A DNA stretch of 64,000 nt, taken from NCBI RefSeq assembly GCF_029637705.1, contig NZ_CP121252.1, positions 1,736,001 to 1,800,000 on the forward strand, written 5' to 3'. Of this stretch, positions 47,289-57,749 are shown piece by piece. Source of the DNA: Citricoccus muralis (GTDB lineage Bacteria; Actinomycetota; Actinomycetes; Actinomycetales; Micrococcaceae). Under the pieces are notes generated by a model that saw only the letters and a list, made by a program, of their open reading frames with translations, was not told where the DNA came from and made no database searches. The position numbers and the translations under genes are program-made. Within the stretch, counting starts at the first letter, position 1, and each line of letters starts with the position of its first letter.

Positions 47289-47861
47289 ATGGCTATGAAC
47301 CTCCATCGCATTATGCGACTCGGTCGACAGGTGACTCGTCTTGCCCAGCAGATTAACCGGGCACGGCAGGGAAATGACACACCCCAGAAGCAGCGTCAGG
47401 GCGGCAACCGTTCCGCTGAGAACGGCGCAGGAACCCGCACCCCGCCTCAGACCAGCCATGAGGTGACGGACTATACCGGAGATTTTCGGGGTGCGGTGCG
47501 CTGTGAGTACGATCCTGTCCCCGGCCCGCAGGCGGGCCCAGGTGAAGTGGTGTGGACGTGGGTGCCGTTCGAAGAACTTGATGGCAGGGGCAAGGATCGT
47601 CCCGTGTTGATCATCGCTCGGAGGGGTCGTTACTTGCTGGCTCTGCAGCTCACGACCAGGGATCGCAACAACGCGTCGTCCCCTGATGAGGACTATCTCG
47701 ACATTGGCTCGGGAGCTTGGGATCCGAAGGGTCGTCCCAGTGAAGTCAACCTGACTCGAGTGCTTCAGCTGAATCCGCGCGACCTGCGGCGCGAGGGTGG
47801 GGTGCTGGAGGAGCGAATCTATCAGCGCGTCGCCGCCGCAGTCGAGGCACGAACCGCCTGA
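47289..47861 (+). CDS. PemK/MazF-like toxin-family protein with long N-terminal extension
   Basis: The C-terminal ~110 of 190 residues show a PemK/MazF-like barrel: PGEVVWTWVPFEELDGRGKDRPVLIIARRG, LLALQLTT, and VNLTRVLQLNPRDLRREGG near the end. Toxins of this fold cut mRNA. The first ~75 residues are basic and low-complexity, unlike classic MazF of about 110 residues. No antitoxin ORF is next to it: lepA lies divergent and rpsT downstream. Such solitary, conserved genes may not be toxins. Start ATG 47289, with GAAG upstream. Confidence 0.75.
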   Translation: MAMNLHRIMRLGRQVTRLAQQINRARQGNDTPQKQRQGGNRSAENGAGTRTPPQTSHEVTDYTGDFRGAVRCEYDPVPGPQAGPGEVVWTWVPFEELDGRGKDRPVLIIARRGRYLLALQLTTRDRNNASSPDEDYLDIGSGAWDPKGRPSEVNLTRVLQLNPRDLRREGGVLEERIYQRVAAAVEARTA

Positions 47862-48008
47862 TTCGTGATATTCTGAATCCTCGTGTGTCCGCGCAGGTCG
47901 ACGGGCACTCTCGGAACGGCTTTCCTAGGCATTCCCCACGCCGCTCAGTCGCCGGTGTCCGAGAAATTCCCTCACCGACCAACCAGTTGACAGAGAAGGA
48001 CCATATTC

Positions 48009-48275
48009 GTGGCCAACATCAAGTCTCAGAAGAAGCGCATTCTCACCAATGAGAAGGCTCGTCTTCGGAACGTAGCGTACAAGTCCGAGCTGAAGACTGC
48101 CATCCGCGCCGTCGATAAGGCTGTCGCCGCTGGCGACAAGGACGCAGCGACTTCGGCCGTGGCCGTTGCCAGCCGGAAGCTGGACAAGGCCGTGAGCAAG
48201 GGCGTCATCCACAAGAACCAGGCCGCCAACCGCAAGTCGGGCATCGCCCGCCGCGTGAACGCACTGGGCGCCTGA
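48009..48275 (+). CDS. rpsT: 30S ribosomal protein S20
   Basis: The 88-residue S20 protein has the typical [20 protein letters not shown] start and [20 protein letters not shown] end. It binds 16S rRNA early in assembly. The start is GTG. The GAAGGA site lies upstream (47995-48000). The 147 bases before it should hold the promoter. It is followed by a strong terminator and is convergent with holA. Confidence 0.97.
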   Translation: MANIKSQKKRILTNEKARLRNVAYKSELKTAIRAVDKAVAAGDKDAATSAVAVASRKLDKAVSKGVIHKNQAANRKSGIARRVNALGA

Positions 48276-48296
48276 TCGGCTGAACCACCACGTACG

Positions 48297-48338
48297 AGGC
48301 GGCCCCTCCCGATTTTTCGGGAGGGGCCGCCTTAGTTT
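48297..48338 (+). terminator. rho-independent terminator of rpsT
   Basis: A 16-bp stem AGGCGGCCCCTCCCGA / TCGGGAGGGGCCGCCT (48297-48312 with 48317-48332), 4-base loop TTTT, followed by TAGTTTTG. It is 21 bases after the rpsT stop. Confidence 0.92.
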
Positions 48339-48365
48339 TGTCATCACTCTTAGCGAGTGATTCTG

Positions 48366-49361
48366 TTATCGACGTGCAGCCAGTGCGATGTTCGTGATCG
48401 CTTTCTCCACCGCGTAGTCGGCGTTGCGAGCCTGTCCTTTGGCCTCTGCATCGGCCTGAGCGACTTGCTCGACGGCCGCCGCAATGCTGTCTGGACGCCA
48501 AAAACGCACGGTGGCTGCGACGCGTTTCGCCTGCCATGGAGCCATCCCCAGTTCTGAGGCGATCTGTCCTTGCCCGATACGGGCGTCAACGATGCGCGCC
48601 AGCTGTCGGGTTTTCATGGCCAAAGCCGAGGTGACGGCCACAGGAGACACGCCGGTGGCCAGGGCGTGCCGCAATAGCCCGATGGCTTCGGCTGGTCGAC
48701 CTTCCAGCGTCGCATCCGCCACTTTGAAGGCGGTGGCCTGAATACGACCTCCGTAGTAGCGGTTGACTGTCTGCTCGGTGATGGCACCTTCGGTGTCACT
48801 CATGAGCTGCGAGCAGGCAGCAGCCAGATCGGAGAGGGAACTCCCTGTGGCATCCAGCAGTGCGCGCACGGCCTCCGGGTCAATGCGGCGCCGGTGAGCG
48901 CGGAATTCCTGTTGAATGAACTCGGTTTTGTCCTTCTCCGAGGTGATCGCCTTACAGTCCACGAACGAACCGTGCTTGCCGAATGCGTCCACCAATTTCT
49001 TGCCCCGGTTGCCGCCCTGGTGCCAGGCCACCATGGTGACATCGTCGGAGGGCTGCTCGACGTAGTCCAGACAATCGGTGAGAAACGCCTCAGACATGGA
49101 GTGAAGTTGTTGCACGAGCAACAACTTCGTTTCTCCGAAAAGCGAGGGGCTGGCCAGCATGGTCAACTCTCCGCTGGTGTAGTCGGATGCGGAAATGTTG
49201 TGGATCTCGAGCTCGGGCTCCTCGGCCCGTAATTCTTCGCGAACCCGATCAATCACGCGAGTGACAATCAGCTCCTCGGGTCCCTTGAGCAGAATGAGTG
49301 CTTGTGCCGTCACCGTGCGCCAGTCCGTGCTCGGTGCCGTGCGTGATCGCGTCGCTGCCAT
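48366..49361 (-). CDS. holA: DNA polymerase III delta subunit
   Basis: HolA is the clamp-loader subunit that opens the sliding clamp. The 331-residue protein shows ILLKGPEELIVTRVIDRVRE, SPSLFGETKLLLVQQLHSMS, a helical lid and collar, and the C-terminal NADYAVEKAITNIALAARR. Sequence conservation in this family is low, but context (next to comEC and rpsT) is the standard one. It starts 10 bases after the comEC stop. Confidence 0.92.
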   Translation of the reverse strand: MAATRSRTAPSTDWRTVTAQALILLKGPEELIVTRVIDRVREELRAEEPELEIHNISASDYTSGELTMLASPSLFGETKLLLVQQLHSMSEAFLTDCLDYVEQPSDDVTMVAWHQGGNRGKKLVDAFGKHGSFVDCKAITSEKDKTEFIQQEFRAHRRRIDPEAVRALLDATGSSLSDLAAACSQLMSDTEGAITEQTVNRYYGGRIQATAFKVADATLEGRPAEAIGLLRHALATGVSPVAVTSALAMKTRQLARIVDARIGQGQIASELGMAPWQAKRVAATVRFWRPDSIAAAVEQVAQADAEAKGQARNADYAVEKAITNIALAARR

Positions 49362-49370
49362 GGAAATATC

Positions 49371-51968
49371 CTATCTGCTGGTGTCGATCTTCACGCTCCG
49401 CTCCCCCAAGGTCAAACTTGCCGAACCGTGCAAGTCAGTACGCAACACCGTTCCGGTACGCGTGGCCGCACCCACGATGTCGGGATGCGGATGCCCGTAG
49501 CTGTTGTCCGCACCGACACCAATAAGGAAGATATCTGGATTCATTGCTTCGATGATCTCGGTGCCACCATTTCGAGCGCCGTGGTGGCCAACTTTTAGGG
49601 CGTCCACCCGATCCGGAAGGACGCCCGCATTGAGTAACCCGCGGGTGGCATCTTCCTCCATGTCGCCGGTCATCAGCATGCTCAGCGACGAGGCTTCGTG
49701 CTGAATATCCACCAGGAGTTGGATGGATGAGTCGTTCTCATTCGTGGCCTGACCGTCGGCCTCCAACACGCTCCAGGTTACGGTGGTCTCTCGGCCAGCA
49801 ATATTGCCCCGGAATCCGCCGGATTGTCCTTTACTGGCTCGCTGCGCGTAATCAGGAAGGGCCTTCGTCCTGGTTGATTCTGTGGGGATACGCATGTGCG
49901 CCCCCTGAACCGTAATTGCTGGGCTATCTTGATCTGTCTCGGTTGGGGAAGCCAGATCCAGTTCAGTGGACGGGGTGTCCGGTTCGGCGGTGCTGTACAC
50001 AATGCGCTCGGGCCGCGCGATGTCGACAATGGCGTCGAGAGCCGCCACATGGTCGGCGTGCAGGTGGCTGATCACGGCCAACGGGATGTCCTCGATCCGG
50101 TTTTCGCGCAGACACCGCTGAGCGGCCTCGTCATCAGGGCCGGTGTCAACAACGATGGCCGCATGGTCCGAGGTTCGGATGAGCACCATATCTCCCTGCC
50201 CGACATCACAAATGACCACGTTCGAGTCCAACGGAAGCCTACTGGTATGAGTGGGCGTCAGCGCCGCGGCCTGGGCCACCACGGCGACAATAATGATCAC
50301 CCACCCCAACTGATCCCGGAGGAAGTGAGAGCCTCTTCGAGGCTTGGCACAGTCCCGAGTACCCAACAAGCGGACCATTGGATGGCCTCGTCGTTCCCAG
50401 CGCATTAGCTTGAGCAGCACCACGACCATCGCCACCAGATGCAGGCCGATGAGGACCGTTCCCACGGTGCCATCGGGCCAAGGAGTCAGCGCGTGCGGCC
50501 AACGGGCCACGGTGTCGGCGATCCATCCGATCCCGGCGGCGGGCAGGGCAATGACGGTCAGGATCAGTTCGGCTGCCCCGGGTGCGATGACCCCAATGAA
50601 AGCAGCAAGGGTGCCGGGAACGGTGATGAAGGGAACCAAGGGGGCGGCCAACATGTTGGCTGGTACCGCGTAGATATTCACAGCACCGGTGAGCCCGAGT
50701 AGCACTGGCTGGCAAGCAAGTTGCGCGCAGACGGCCATGGCCAGCGCCGCGGAGATCGTGAGCGCCACGGGCTCTGGAAGAATCCGCTGCAGTCCCCCAC
50801 TCAGCCAGCGTTCGACTGGACGTGCTCCGAGGACGATGCCGGTGGTCGCCGCCAGGGACAGCTGAAAGGCCGGTTCTCGCCCTAGCTCGGGCACAATGCA
50901 CAGCAGAACACAGGCGGCCAAACACACCACGGGCAGCGCTTGGCGACCACGGCCGAAGAACACCGCCCACGCGCCGATCGCACCCATCGTCGCGGCACGA
51001 ACGACCGAGGGCTCCCAGCCAACAACGTCGACGAAGAGCAGCAGGGTGCCCAAGCCGCCGGTCAATACCACAGCGCGGGGCATGCGGGCTGAGCGCAGCA
51101 AGATCGTGACCACTCCCACAACGAGTGAGCAATTAGCTCCGGAGACGGCCGACAGGTGACTCAGCCCGGAGTCCTTCATAGCCTGGTCTAGTTCCTGGCT
51201 CTGGGCCGATCGGTCTCCCAGGATAAGCCCTGGCAGTAGTTCGGGGGCGGCGCCGATGGTGTGTGCGGTGTGATCACGCAACGCTTGGCGGATCCGCTCT
51301 CTGCCCTGCCGTTCTTCCGGGTTATCCGACTCTGTTGGTGCTGTTGCTGTGTCCGTGGACGCGCACGGACCGTACTGGGGTGGCTGTTGTGCGGCAGCGA
51401 ATACGGTGGAGCCGTTATCGTCTACCGTGGCAATCACACAGATGGTTGTCGCGATATCTGGGGGTCCCGTCCCCTGCCCTTCACCCGAGAGCACGACCGA
51501 CACCGGCGACTCGAGCCGCAGATGCGGGTGTCCGTAACCTGTAATGGTGCCGGCCAGATGCCAGCGAGGCCCGTACGTGGATTCGCTCTGAGTGACGGTT
51601 CCTCCAGGTTCGATGCTTAACCGTAAAGGGGTGTCACTGGACACGGCGCTTTCCCACCCAACGAGGATTCTGGCTTCGCGCTGGGCAACTGCGTGCCCTG
51701 CGACGATGGAGGCCAGCCCGCAGGCTAGCACCAATGACCCGACGAACGCCGCACCGGGCCCAGGTTGAAGGGGGCGGGTATGGAGCACCATCACCATCAC
51801 CAGGCCGAGCACCGCGCAGGCGAGCAGCCCGGGCACCAGCCAAGGCAGAATTCGGGCGTCCATCTGGTCGACCCAGAGTGCAGTGAGGAGACAGAGACCG
51901 GCGGCTGGAACCAGGCGAAGATCGAGCGGGGCGGGAGCGTCACGGCGCGGAACCGACTGATCCCTCAC
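49371..51968 (-). CDS. comEC: ComEC/Rec2-family DNA uptake channel protein
   Basis: The membrane channel for single-stranded DNA entry in transformation. The 865-residue protein has N-terminal helices and a DUF4131 OB-like domain (~30-200), then the competence domain with DSGLSHLSAVSGANCSLVVG and many helices. A C-terminal metallo-beta-lactamase-like domain follows, with VISHLHADHVAALDAIV and VDALKVGHHGARNGGTEI. All three domains are present, so the protein is complete. I chose GTG 51968, which overlaps the comEA stop in GTGA. Natural competence in this organism is an inference. Confidence 0.92.
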   Translation of the reverse strand: MRDQSVPRRDAPAPLDLRLVPAAGLCLLTALWVDQMDARILPWLVPGLLACAVLGLVMVMVLHTRPLQPGPGAAFVGSLVLACGLASIVAGHAVAQREARILVGWESAVSSDTPLRLSIEPGGTVTQSESTYGPRWHLAGTITGYGHPHLRLESPVSVVLSGEGQGTGPPDIATTICVIATVDDNGSTVFAAAQQPPQYGPCASTDTATAPTESDNPEERQGRERIRQALRDHTAHTIGAAPELLPGLILGDRSAQSQELDQAMKDSGLSHLSAVSGANCSLVVGVVTILLRSARMPRAVVLTGGLGTLLLFVDVVGWEPSVVRAATMGAIGAWAVFFGRGRQALPVVCLAACVLLCIVPELGREPAFQLSLAATTGIVLGARPVERWLSGGLQRILPEPVALTISAALAMAVCAQLACQPVLLGLTGAVNIYAVPANMLAAPLVPFITVPGTLAAFIGVIAPGAAELILTVIALPAAGIGWIADTVARWPHALTPWPDGTVGTVLIGLHLVAMVVVLLKLMRWERRGHPMVRLLGTRDCAKPRRGSHFLRDQLGWVIIIVAVVAQAAALTPTHTSRLPLDSNVVICDVGQGDMVLIRTSDHAAIVVDTGPDDEAAQRCLRENRIEDIPLAVISHLHADHVAALDAIVDIARPERIVYSTAEPDTPSTELDLASPTETDQDSPAITVQGAHMRIPTESTRTKALPDYAQRASKGQSGGFRGNIAGRETTVTWSVLEADGQATNENDSSIQLLVDIQHEASSLSMLMTGDMEEDATRGLLNAGVLPDRVDALKVGHHGARNGGTEIIEAMNPDIFLIGVGADNSYGHPHPDIVGAATRTGTVLRTDLHGSASLTLGERSVKIDTSR

Positions 51969-52693
51969 CAACTCACCAGGCCCTCGAGCTTCTCCATCAT
52001 GGCGGGGCCGATTCCGGAAACGGCGTCGAGATCGGCCATCGTGGTGAACGGCCCCACCGATTCGCGGTGCTCAATGATTCGCTCTGACATGGCAGGCCCC
52101 ACCCCAGGCAATGTCTGAAGCATCGCGTCGTCAGCGGTGTTCAGGTTCACCGTGCCGCTGTTGGTTCCTGTGGAGGTATCTGCGGCGTCAGTCGCTGGAT
52201 ACGGTGCAGTGCCGCTCTCGTCGGGCACCATAATCTGTTCACCGTCATTGAGCACCGCGGCAAGATTCAGTCCGGCCAGATTGGCCGCATCGGTGGGGCC
52301 GCCGGCCGCGTCGATGGCGTCGATCACCCGTGACCCCTCAGCTAGTTCCACAATCCCTGGTTCCCTGACCTCACCGGCGACGTGCACGATCACCTGCGGG
52401 GCAGGGGTCCCGTGGGCGGTGGCGGTCACCGGGGCTGCCGTGTGTTCTTCAGTTTCGGTGGGCAGCTCCACCTGTTGCTCAACGGAGCTGCCAGCAGGTT
52501 CCTGCAACCAACGGAATAGCCACCACGTCCCGGCGATCACCACGATCACCAAAACTGCGGAGACGGCCATGCGGGAGCGCCACAGCGGTGCTGCGTGCAC
52601 CGCACGCTGTTCAATGGGACGATAGTCCGGCTCGAGATTGTCCGGAGAGGACGTCAATGCCGGGAGTAGTTCAGTCTGACTGTGTCTGCCCAT
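51965..52693 (-). CDS. comEA: ComEA-like DNA receptor
   Basis: The periplasmic-side DNA-binding protein of transformation. The 242-residue protein has one membrane helix (~40-60), a SLBB domain (VIVHVAGEVREPGIVELAEGS), an acidic Thr/Ser linker, and a helix-hairpin-helix pair at the C terminus (NTADDAMLQTLPGVGPAMSE, LDAVSGIGPAMMEKLEGL). ATG 52693 is chosen; a GTG five codons earlier is possible. It is coupled to comEC by a 4-base overlap. Confidence 0.92.
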   Translation of the reverse strand: MGRHSQTELLPALTSSPDNLEPDYRPIEQRAVHAAPLWRSRMAVSAVLVIVVIAGTWWLFRWLQEPAGSSVEQQVELPTETEEHTAAPVTATAHGTPAPQVIVHVAGEVREPGIVELAEGSRVIDAIDAAGGPTDAANLAGLNLAAVLNDGEQIMVPDESGTAPYPATDAADTSTGTNSGTVNLNTADDAMLQTLPGVGPAMSERIIEHRESVGPFTTMADLDAVSGIGPAMMEKLEGLVSW

Positions 52694-52783
52694 CTGCCCA
52701 CCGTGCACTCTGGAGCGCGTTCCAGGTGTGCACGGGGACAGAGCCTGCGAACCGGTGACCGCGTTCAGCGGGGTGTGGAGGAG

Positions 52784-53791
52784 TCAGCCGGTGGGTGGTG
52801 CGGTTGGTTCCGGCGGGCCATCCTGGAGGAACTCTGGCAAGGTGAAATCGGGGCTCACGGTGACACCGAGGGCACCAAGACCCAGATGTGCGGCCAGCAC
52901 CGCCGGGAGCGGAATGACCGGCACGGTCAGCGTCGAGTCTGCAGCAAGACGCCCGGCCAGTTCGTGGGCGGCGTCCATGTTCCCATAGCCGTGCACCGCT
53001 ACTCGAGAGGGACGTTGTGCAGTTTCTTGGCGGACCTGGCGGATCAGGGAGTCAATGGCTCGCGCGGTGGTACGGGGCCGGTCCAGCAGCGCCACGGCGC
53101 CGTTGTTGAGCGTCAGTACGGGTTTGACCTGCAGCAGCTGGCCCAGCAGGCCAGCGAGGGCTCCGATGCGGCCACCACGCCGTAGCTGTTCGAGATTGGG
53201 CACAGTAAAGAATACTCGGGATGCCCGGGCGGAGGTGGTGATGAGGCGGGCCATCTCCTCTGCGGGTAGCCCGTTACGGGCTCGGAGTAGGCCATCCAGC
53301 ACGGCGGTTCCCAGGGCCATCCCGGTGGTTTCGGAGTCGATGACCTGCACTGGTATCCGTGATTCGCCGGCGGCAAGCCGTGCCGCATCGGCGGTACCGG
53401 ACAGCCTACCCGAGAGCACCACCGCGACGATGGAGCCGTATCCCTCGCGGGCGAGCTCTGCGTAGGCGTCTGCGAAGGCTCCGGGGGCCGGCCGCGAGGT
53501 CTTCACCGCGGTTCCGGCTGCTAACGCCAGGGGTAACTGTGCGGATAGTTCTTCGGTGCCCTCGGAGTAGATCTGGTCGCCCACCATCACCGGCATCGGC
53601 ACGGTACGCAGGTGAGAGCCCACCGGCAGGGTCAGCACATCGGCTGGCAGCGAGCAACTGGAGTCGGTCACGATGGCTGCGCGTTCACGACGCGGTGGCT
53701 TGATGCCATAGCGGCCCCACCCGGTCGCTTCGGCGCGCACGGCGCGTGACCGTTGCACGATGTCGCGGAACCACTGAGAATGCGAGGCCAT
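52784..53791 (-). CDS. DegV-family fatty-acid-binding protein
   Basis: DegV/FakB proteins bind a fatty acid and present it to a fatty acid kinase. The 335-residue protein has IVTDSSCSLPADV, LSGRLSGTADAARLAA, VIDSETTGMALG and a two-domain layout with RRGGRIGALAGLLGQLLQVKPVL. A leading extension of about 40 residues (QWFRDIVQRSRAV...) is unusual. ATG 53791 has GGAGGA upstream; a GTG at 53809 overlaps the leuS stop. Whether a FakA partner exists is not visible here. Confidence 0.88.
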   Translation of the reverse strand: MASHSQWFRDIVQRSRAVRAEATGWGRYGIKPPRRERAAIVTDSSCSLPADVLTLPVGSHLRTVPMPVMVGDQIYSEGTEELSAQLPLALAAGTAVKTSRPAPGAFADAYAELAREGYGSIVAVVLSGRLSGTADAARLAAGESRIPVQVIDSETTGMALGTAVLDGLLRARNGLPAEEMARLITTSARASRVFFTVPNLEQLRRGGRIGALAGLLGQLLQVKPVLTLNNGAVALLDRPRTTARAIDSLIRQVRQETAQRPSRVAVHGYGNMDAAHELAGRLAADSTLTVPVIPLPAVLAAHLGLGALGVTVSPDFTLPEFLQDGPPEPTAPPTG

Positions 53792-53805
53792 CGAGTCCTC
53801 CGGGC

Positions 53806-56295
53806 TCACCCGGTCACAATGTTCACGAGCTTGGGTTCACGGACGATGACCTTGCGGACCTCGGCGTCGCCGATAGCCTTCTGCACGGTCTCCGAGGCCA
53901 GTGCCAGCTCTTCGAGTTGGGCGGCGGTGATCTGCGGGGAGACATCCAGGCGGTCACGGACCTTGCCCTTGACCTGCACTACGGCGACCACGGTGTCCTC
54001 GACCAACAGCTCGGGGTCCACATTCAGCCAGGAGGACCGGGCCACCGACGGCTCGTGCCCGAGCAACGCCCACATGTCCTCGGCGGTGTACGGCGAGACC
54101 AGGCTCAGCAGCTGAGCCACCACCTCGGTGGCTTCCCGCACGGCCGGATCAGCGGGGCCGGCGCCCTGGTCGATGGTCTTACGGGTGACGTTGACCAGCT
54201 CCATCAGCCGGGCGATCACCACGTTGAACTTGTGCTCGTCGAGCAGTTGCTCGCAGTCGGAGACGGTGCGGTGGGTCTTCTGACGCAGGCCACGGTCACC
54301 GGTGGAGGCAGCGGCGTCGCGATCCCCACCGGCTTCGGAGACGTCGTGGGCCAGTCGCCAAGCGCGAGCCAGGAACTTTGCGGCACCGCCGGGCGAGACA
54401 TCAGCCCAGTCGACGTCGTCTTCCGGAGGCGAGGCGAACACCATGGTCAAACGCACCGCATCAACACCGTAGGTGTCCAGCTGTTCGCCCAGGTCCACCC
54501 CGTTGCCCAGCGATTTCGACATCGCGCGGCCACCATTGAGCACCTGCCCCTGGTTCAGCAGCGCCTTGAACGGCTCCGTGAACGAGATCAGCCCCATGTC
54601 GTAGAGCGCCTTGGTGAAGAACCGCGAGTACAGCAGGTGCAAGATGGCATGCTCGACGCCGCCCACGTACTGATCCACGGGCAACCAGCGGTCGACCGCA
54701 ACTCGGTCGAATGCCTGGGTGTCGTCCTGCGCGGAGGCATACCGGATGTAATACCAGGAGGAGTCCACGAAGGTGTCCATGGTGTCCGTGTCGCGCTGAG
54801 CGGCGCCACCGCACTGCGGGCAGTCCACGTTAAGCCATTCCGTTGCCGACGCCAGCGGTGACTTGCCCTTCGGCGCCAGCTCTTCACCGCGCAGGTTCTC
54901 CGGCAGGCGCACCGGCAACTGATCCTCGGGCACCGGAACCTCTCCGCAGTGCTCGCAGTGGATGATCGGGATCGGAGTGCCCCAGAACCGCTGACGTGAT
55001 AACAGCCAGTCGCGAAGACGGTAGTTGACCGAGGCTTCGCCGGTGCCGCGTGCCGCCAACAGTTCAACGGCGCGAACGATGGCCTCATCCTTGGAGAGAC
55101 CGTCCAGCTCACCGGAGTTCACCAGTACGCCGTCTCCGTGGGTGGCGACCCCGCTCGCGGCAGGATCTTCTTCGCCGGTGTCGACCACCACGCGCACGGG
55201 CAGGTCCATGACGCGGGCGAAGTCCAGGTCGCGCTGATCGTGGGCCGGAACGGCCATGATCGCACCGGTACCGTAGTCGGAGAGCACATAGTCGGAAGCC
55301 CACATCGGCAGCCGTTCCCCGGTCAGGGGGTTGACGGCGTAGCGGCCCAGGAACACACCCGTCTTCGGGCGATCCGTGGCCTGTCGTTCAATGTCGGAGA
55401 CCCGCTTGAGGTCTTCGCGGTACTGCTCCAGTGCCGCGGCGTGTTCGTCGTCGACCAGCTCACGCGCCAGCTCGGCGTCCGCAGCAACCACCATGAAGGT
55501 GGCGCCGAACAGGGTGTCGGGACGGGTGGTGAACACCGGGATCTCGGGGCCATCCTCGACGGCGAACCGCACGGTGGCACCCGTAGAGCGACCGATCCAA
55601 TTCCGTTGCATGGCCAGCACGCGCTCGGGCCAGTGCCCTTCTAGCTCGCCCATATCGTCCAGCAGACGATCGGCGTAGTCGGTGATCTTGAAGTACCACT
55701 GGTTCAGGCTCTTCTTGGTGACCTGAGTGCCGCAGCGCTCGCATTCGCCACCGTTGATGACCTGCTCATTGGCCAGCACGGTCTGGTCCTTCGGGCACCA
55801 GTTGACCGGAGACTCCTTACGGTAGGCCAGGCCATTGCGGAAGAACTGCTGGAACAGCCACTGGGTCCACGTGTAGTACTCAGGGTCCGAGGTGTGCAGC
55901 TCGCGCGACCAGTCGGTGGTGATCGCGTACCGCTGGAAAGACTTCTTCTGAGTCTCGATGTTGGCGTAGGTCCACTCGGCCGGGTGCGCGTTGCGCTTGA
56001 TGGCGGCGTTCTCCGCGGGCAGTCCGAAGGAGTCCCAGCCGATCGGGTGCATCACATCGTAGCCGCGCAGCATCCAGTACCGGGCCACGACGTCACCCAT
56101 CGCAAAGGCCTCAGCGTGGCCCATGTGCAGGTCACCCGAGGGGTAAGGGAACATATCGAGCACGTAGCGACGCGGACGCGAGCCGTCGTCGGTGGGGACG
56201 AACGTGTTGTTCGTCGTCCAGTAGTCGGCCCATCTGGCTTCGATGCGGGCAACATCGTAGACGCCTTCTGTGGTGGCCGCTTCCGTCTCTGACAC
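53806..56295 (-). CDS. leuS: leucyl-tRNA synthetase
   Basis: Class I synthetase. The 829-residue protein has the HIGH-type motif ([15 protein letters not shown]), a zinc-type CERCGTQV, and the inserted editing domain (~225-430; [30 protein letters not shown]). KMSKS appears as [11 protein letters not shown] tRNA-binding helical domain and a short C-terminal domain complete it. I chose GTG 56295 (first residues [11 protein letters not shown]) because AGAGGTG lies 5 bases before it; 17 more codons are open upstream. It heads the leuS-degV-comEA-comEC-holA run. Confidence 0.95.
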   Translation of the reverse strand: MSETEAATTEGVYDVARIEARWADYWTTNNTFVPTDDGSRPRRYVLDMFPYPSGDLHMGHAEAFAMGDVVARYWMLRGYDVMHPIGWDSFGLPAENAAIKRNAHPAEWTYANIETQKKSFQRYAITTDWSRELHTSDPEYYTWTQWLFQQFFRNGLAYRKESPVNWCPKDQTVLANEQVINGGECERCGTQVTKKSLNQWYFKITDYADRLLDDMGELEGHWPERVLAMQRNWIGRSTGATVRFAVEDGPEIPVFTTRPDTLFGATFMVVAADAELARELVDDEHAAALEQYREDLKRVSDIERQATDRPKTGVFLGRYAVNPLTGERLPMWASDYVLSDYGTGAIMAVPAHDQRDLDFARVMDLPVRVVVDTGEEDPAASGVATHGDGVLVNSGELDGLSKDEAIVRAVELLAARGTGEASVNYRLRDWLLSRQRFWGTPIPIIHCEHCGEVPVPEDQLPVRLPENLRGEELAPKGKSPLASATEWLNVDCPQCGGAAQRDTDTMDTFVDSSWYYIRYASAQDDTQAFDRVAVDRWLPVDQYVGGVEHAILHLLYSRFFTKALYDMGLISFTEPFKALLNQGQVLNGGRAMSKSLGNGVDLGEQLDTYGVDAVRLTMVFASPPEDDVDWADVSPGGAAKFLARAWRLAHDVSEAGGDRDAAASTGDRGLRQKTHRTVSDCEQLLDEHKFNVVIARLMELVNVTRKTIDQGAGPADPAVREATEVVAQLLSLVSPYTAEDMWALLGHEPSVARSSWLNVDPELLVEDTVVAVVQVKGKVRDRLDVSPQITAAQLEELALASETVQKAIGDAEVRKVIVREPKLVNIVTG

Positions 56296-56843
56296 CTTCA
56301 CACCTCTGCACGCTCTCGACATGACAGCGCCCGACGCGCCCCACACCGTCTACGGCACGCGACACATCGAGCAGCTCGGAAAACCTTCGTCGATTCTACC
56401 GCGTCTAGGATCCCATCTCGACGCGTCGACGAGACTCATGGAAAGTCCCCGCGTAGCAAGGGGCCGTGCCTCATAAAAAAGTCCCCGGCAAATCCTCCGG
56501 GTCCAGGTATCGGCAACGATGGGGTATGCCCGATAAGGATGTCTCGTTGGCGACCAGAGTCGAGATCACGAAGAAATACGCCGAAGCGTATGAAGCAGCA
56601 AGGAAAAAAGACAAATCACGGATCCTCGATAAGGTCGTGGAAATCACTGGCTGGAACCGAGACCACGCCCGTCAACAACTACGCCGGCGTCTTCGCCAAC
56701 CACCAGGACGAGCCACCGCTACCGTTGCGGTCATCGATCGACGGAAGAACCCGGGCAGTAAGTATTCCTATGACTGCCTGAAAATCTTGCAACGCGTGTG
56801 GGCTGTGGGCTTGCCCGCAAGTTGTGGACATGTTCTTAGTTCA

Positions 56844-57749
56844 TCAGGCCGTTGCCTGAAGTCTTTCTATCTCACCGGCTGACTGCTGTTCCCTAAGGGA
56901 ATGTTCGTATTCCACCGGCGGGAGCATCCCGAGGGCCGAATGCAGTCGCCGACGGTTGTAAACCTGCTCAATCCAATGAACGACCCCAGCACGAGCTTCA
57001 GCCCGGGTAGCCCAGACACGACGGTCATAGAACTCGGTTTTCAATTTGGAGAACACGCTCTCTGCCATCGCATTATCGAAGCAAACCCCGGTCCGGCCGA
57101 CTGACTGAGCCAAGCCCAAATCCCAACAGACTTTGTACGTGTCTTCACTGGTGTACTGGGCCCCTCGATCCGCGTGAAATACCAGGCCATCAGGCTTGTG
57201 ATTCTGCCGGACCAAGCACGCTCTTCGCAGCGCGGATTCAATCAGCTCGGAGTTCTGCACCCTCGACATCGACCAGCCCAGCACGCGCCGGCTATGGGCA
57301 TCGGTGACCAGGCACAGATACAGCCATCCTTCCCCGGTACGTAGATACGTCACATCACTGATCCAGACCTTGTCCAGTTCGCCTTGATCCCAGGTGCGCT
57401 TCACCCGATCTGGAATGCGATGCGGGCGTACTCCAGCGATCGTGGTCACCGGGGAGAACATTCGTGGGCTGATCCCTTCCAACCCCTGACGACGCATCGA
57501 CGCAGCCACCGTTTTCCGATTGACGTTGATCCCTTCTCGGCCGAGTTGAGCACTGATCCGAGGCGCTCCATACACGTGACCAGACTCGGCATGAACGTCG
57601 CGAACCTTCGCGTCGATCTGTCGTTGACGTGCCGCACGCGGCCCGGGAGGACGACCTTCGCGACCGACCCAGGCGTAATAGCCCGAGGCGGAGACTCCTA
57701 ATAATCGCGCCATGCGCTTGATTTGGTGATTGTGCTTCTCCACGTGCAT
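56844..57749 (-). CDS. IS3-2 OrfB, DDE transposase catalytic subunit
   Basis: The intact 301-residue ORF has HQIKRMARLLGVSASGYYAW at the start and the rve core with WISDVTYL, FHADRGAQYTS and AESVFSKLKTEFY. The tail YNRRRLHSALGMLPP is as in IS3-1 OrfB, with which it shares perhaps half its residues by eye. The start joins the orfA stop in TGATG. Probably functional. Confidence 0.92.
   Translation of the reverse strand: MHVEKHNHQIKRMARLLGVSASGYYAWVGREGRPPGPRAARQRQIDAKVRDVHAESGHVYGAPRISAQLGREGINVNRKTVAASMRRQGLEGISPRMFSPVTTIAGVRPHRIPDRVKRTWDQGELDKVWISDVTYLRTGEGWLYLCLVTDAHSRRVLGWSMSRVQNSELIESALRRACLVRQNHKPDGLVFHADRGAQYTSEDTYKVCWDLGLAQSVGRTGVCFDNAMAESVFSKLKTEFYDRRVWATRAEARAGVVHWIEQVYNRRRLHSALGMLPPVEYEHSLREQQSAGEIERLQATA

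Noticed and set aside
53746-54861. 371-codon plus-strand ORF over leuS
   Set aside because: It is antisense to leuS, and its His/Gly/Val-rich composition has no domain.
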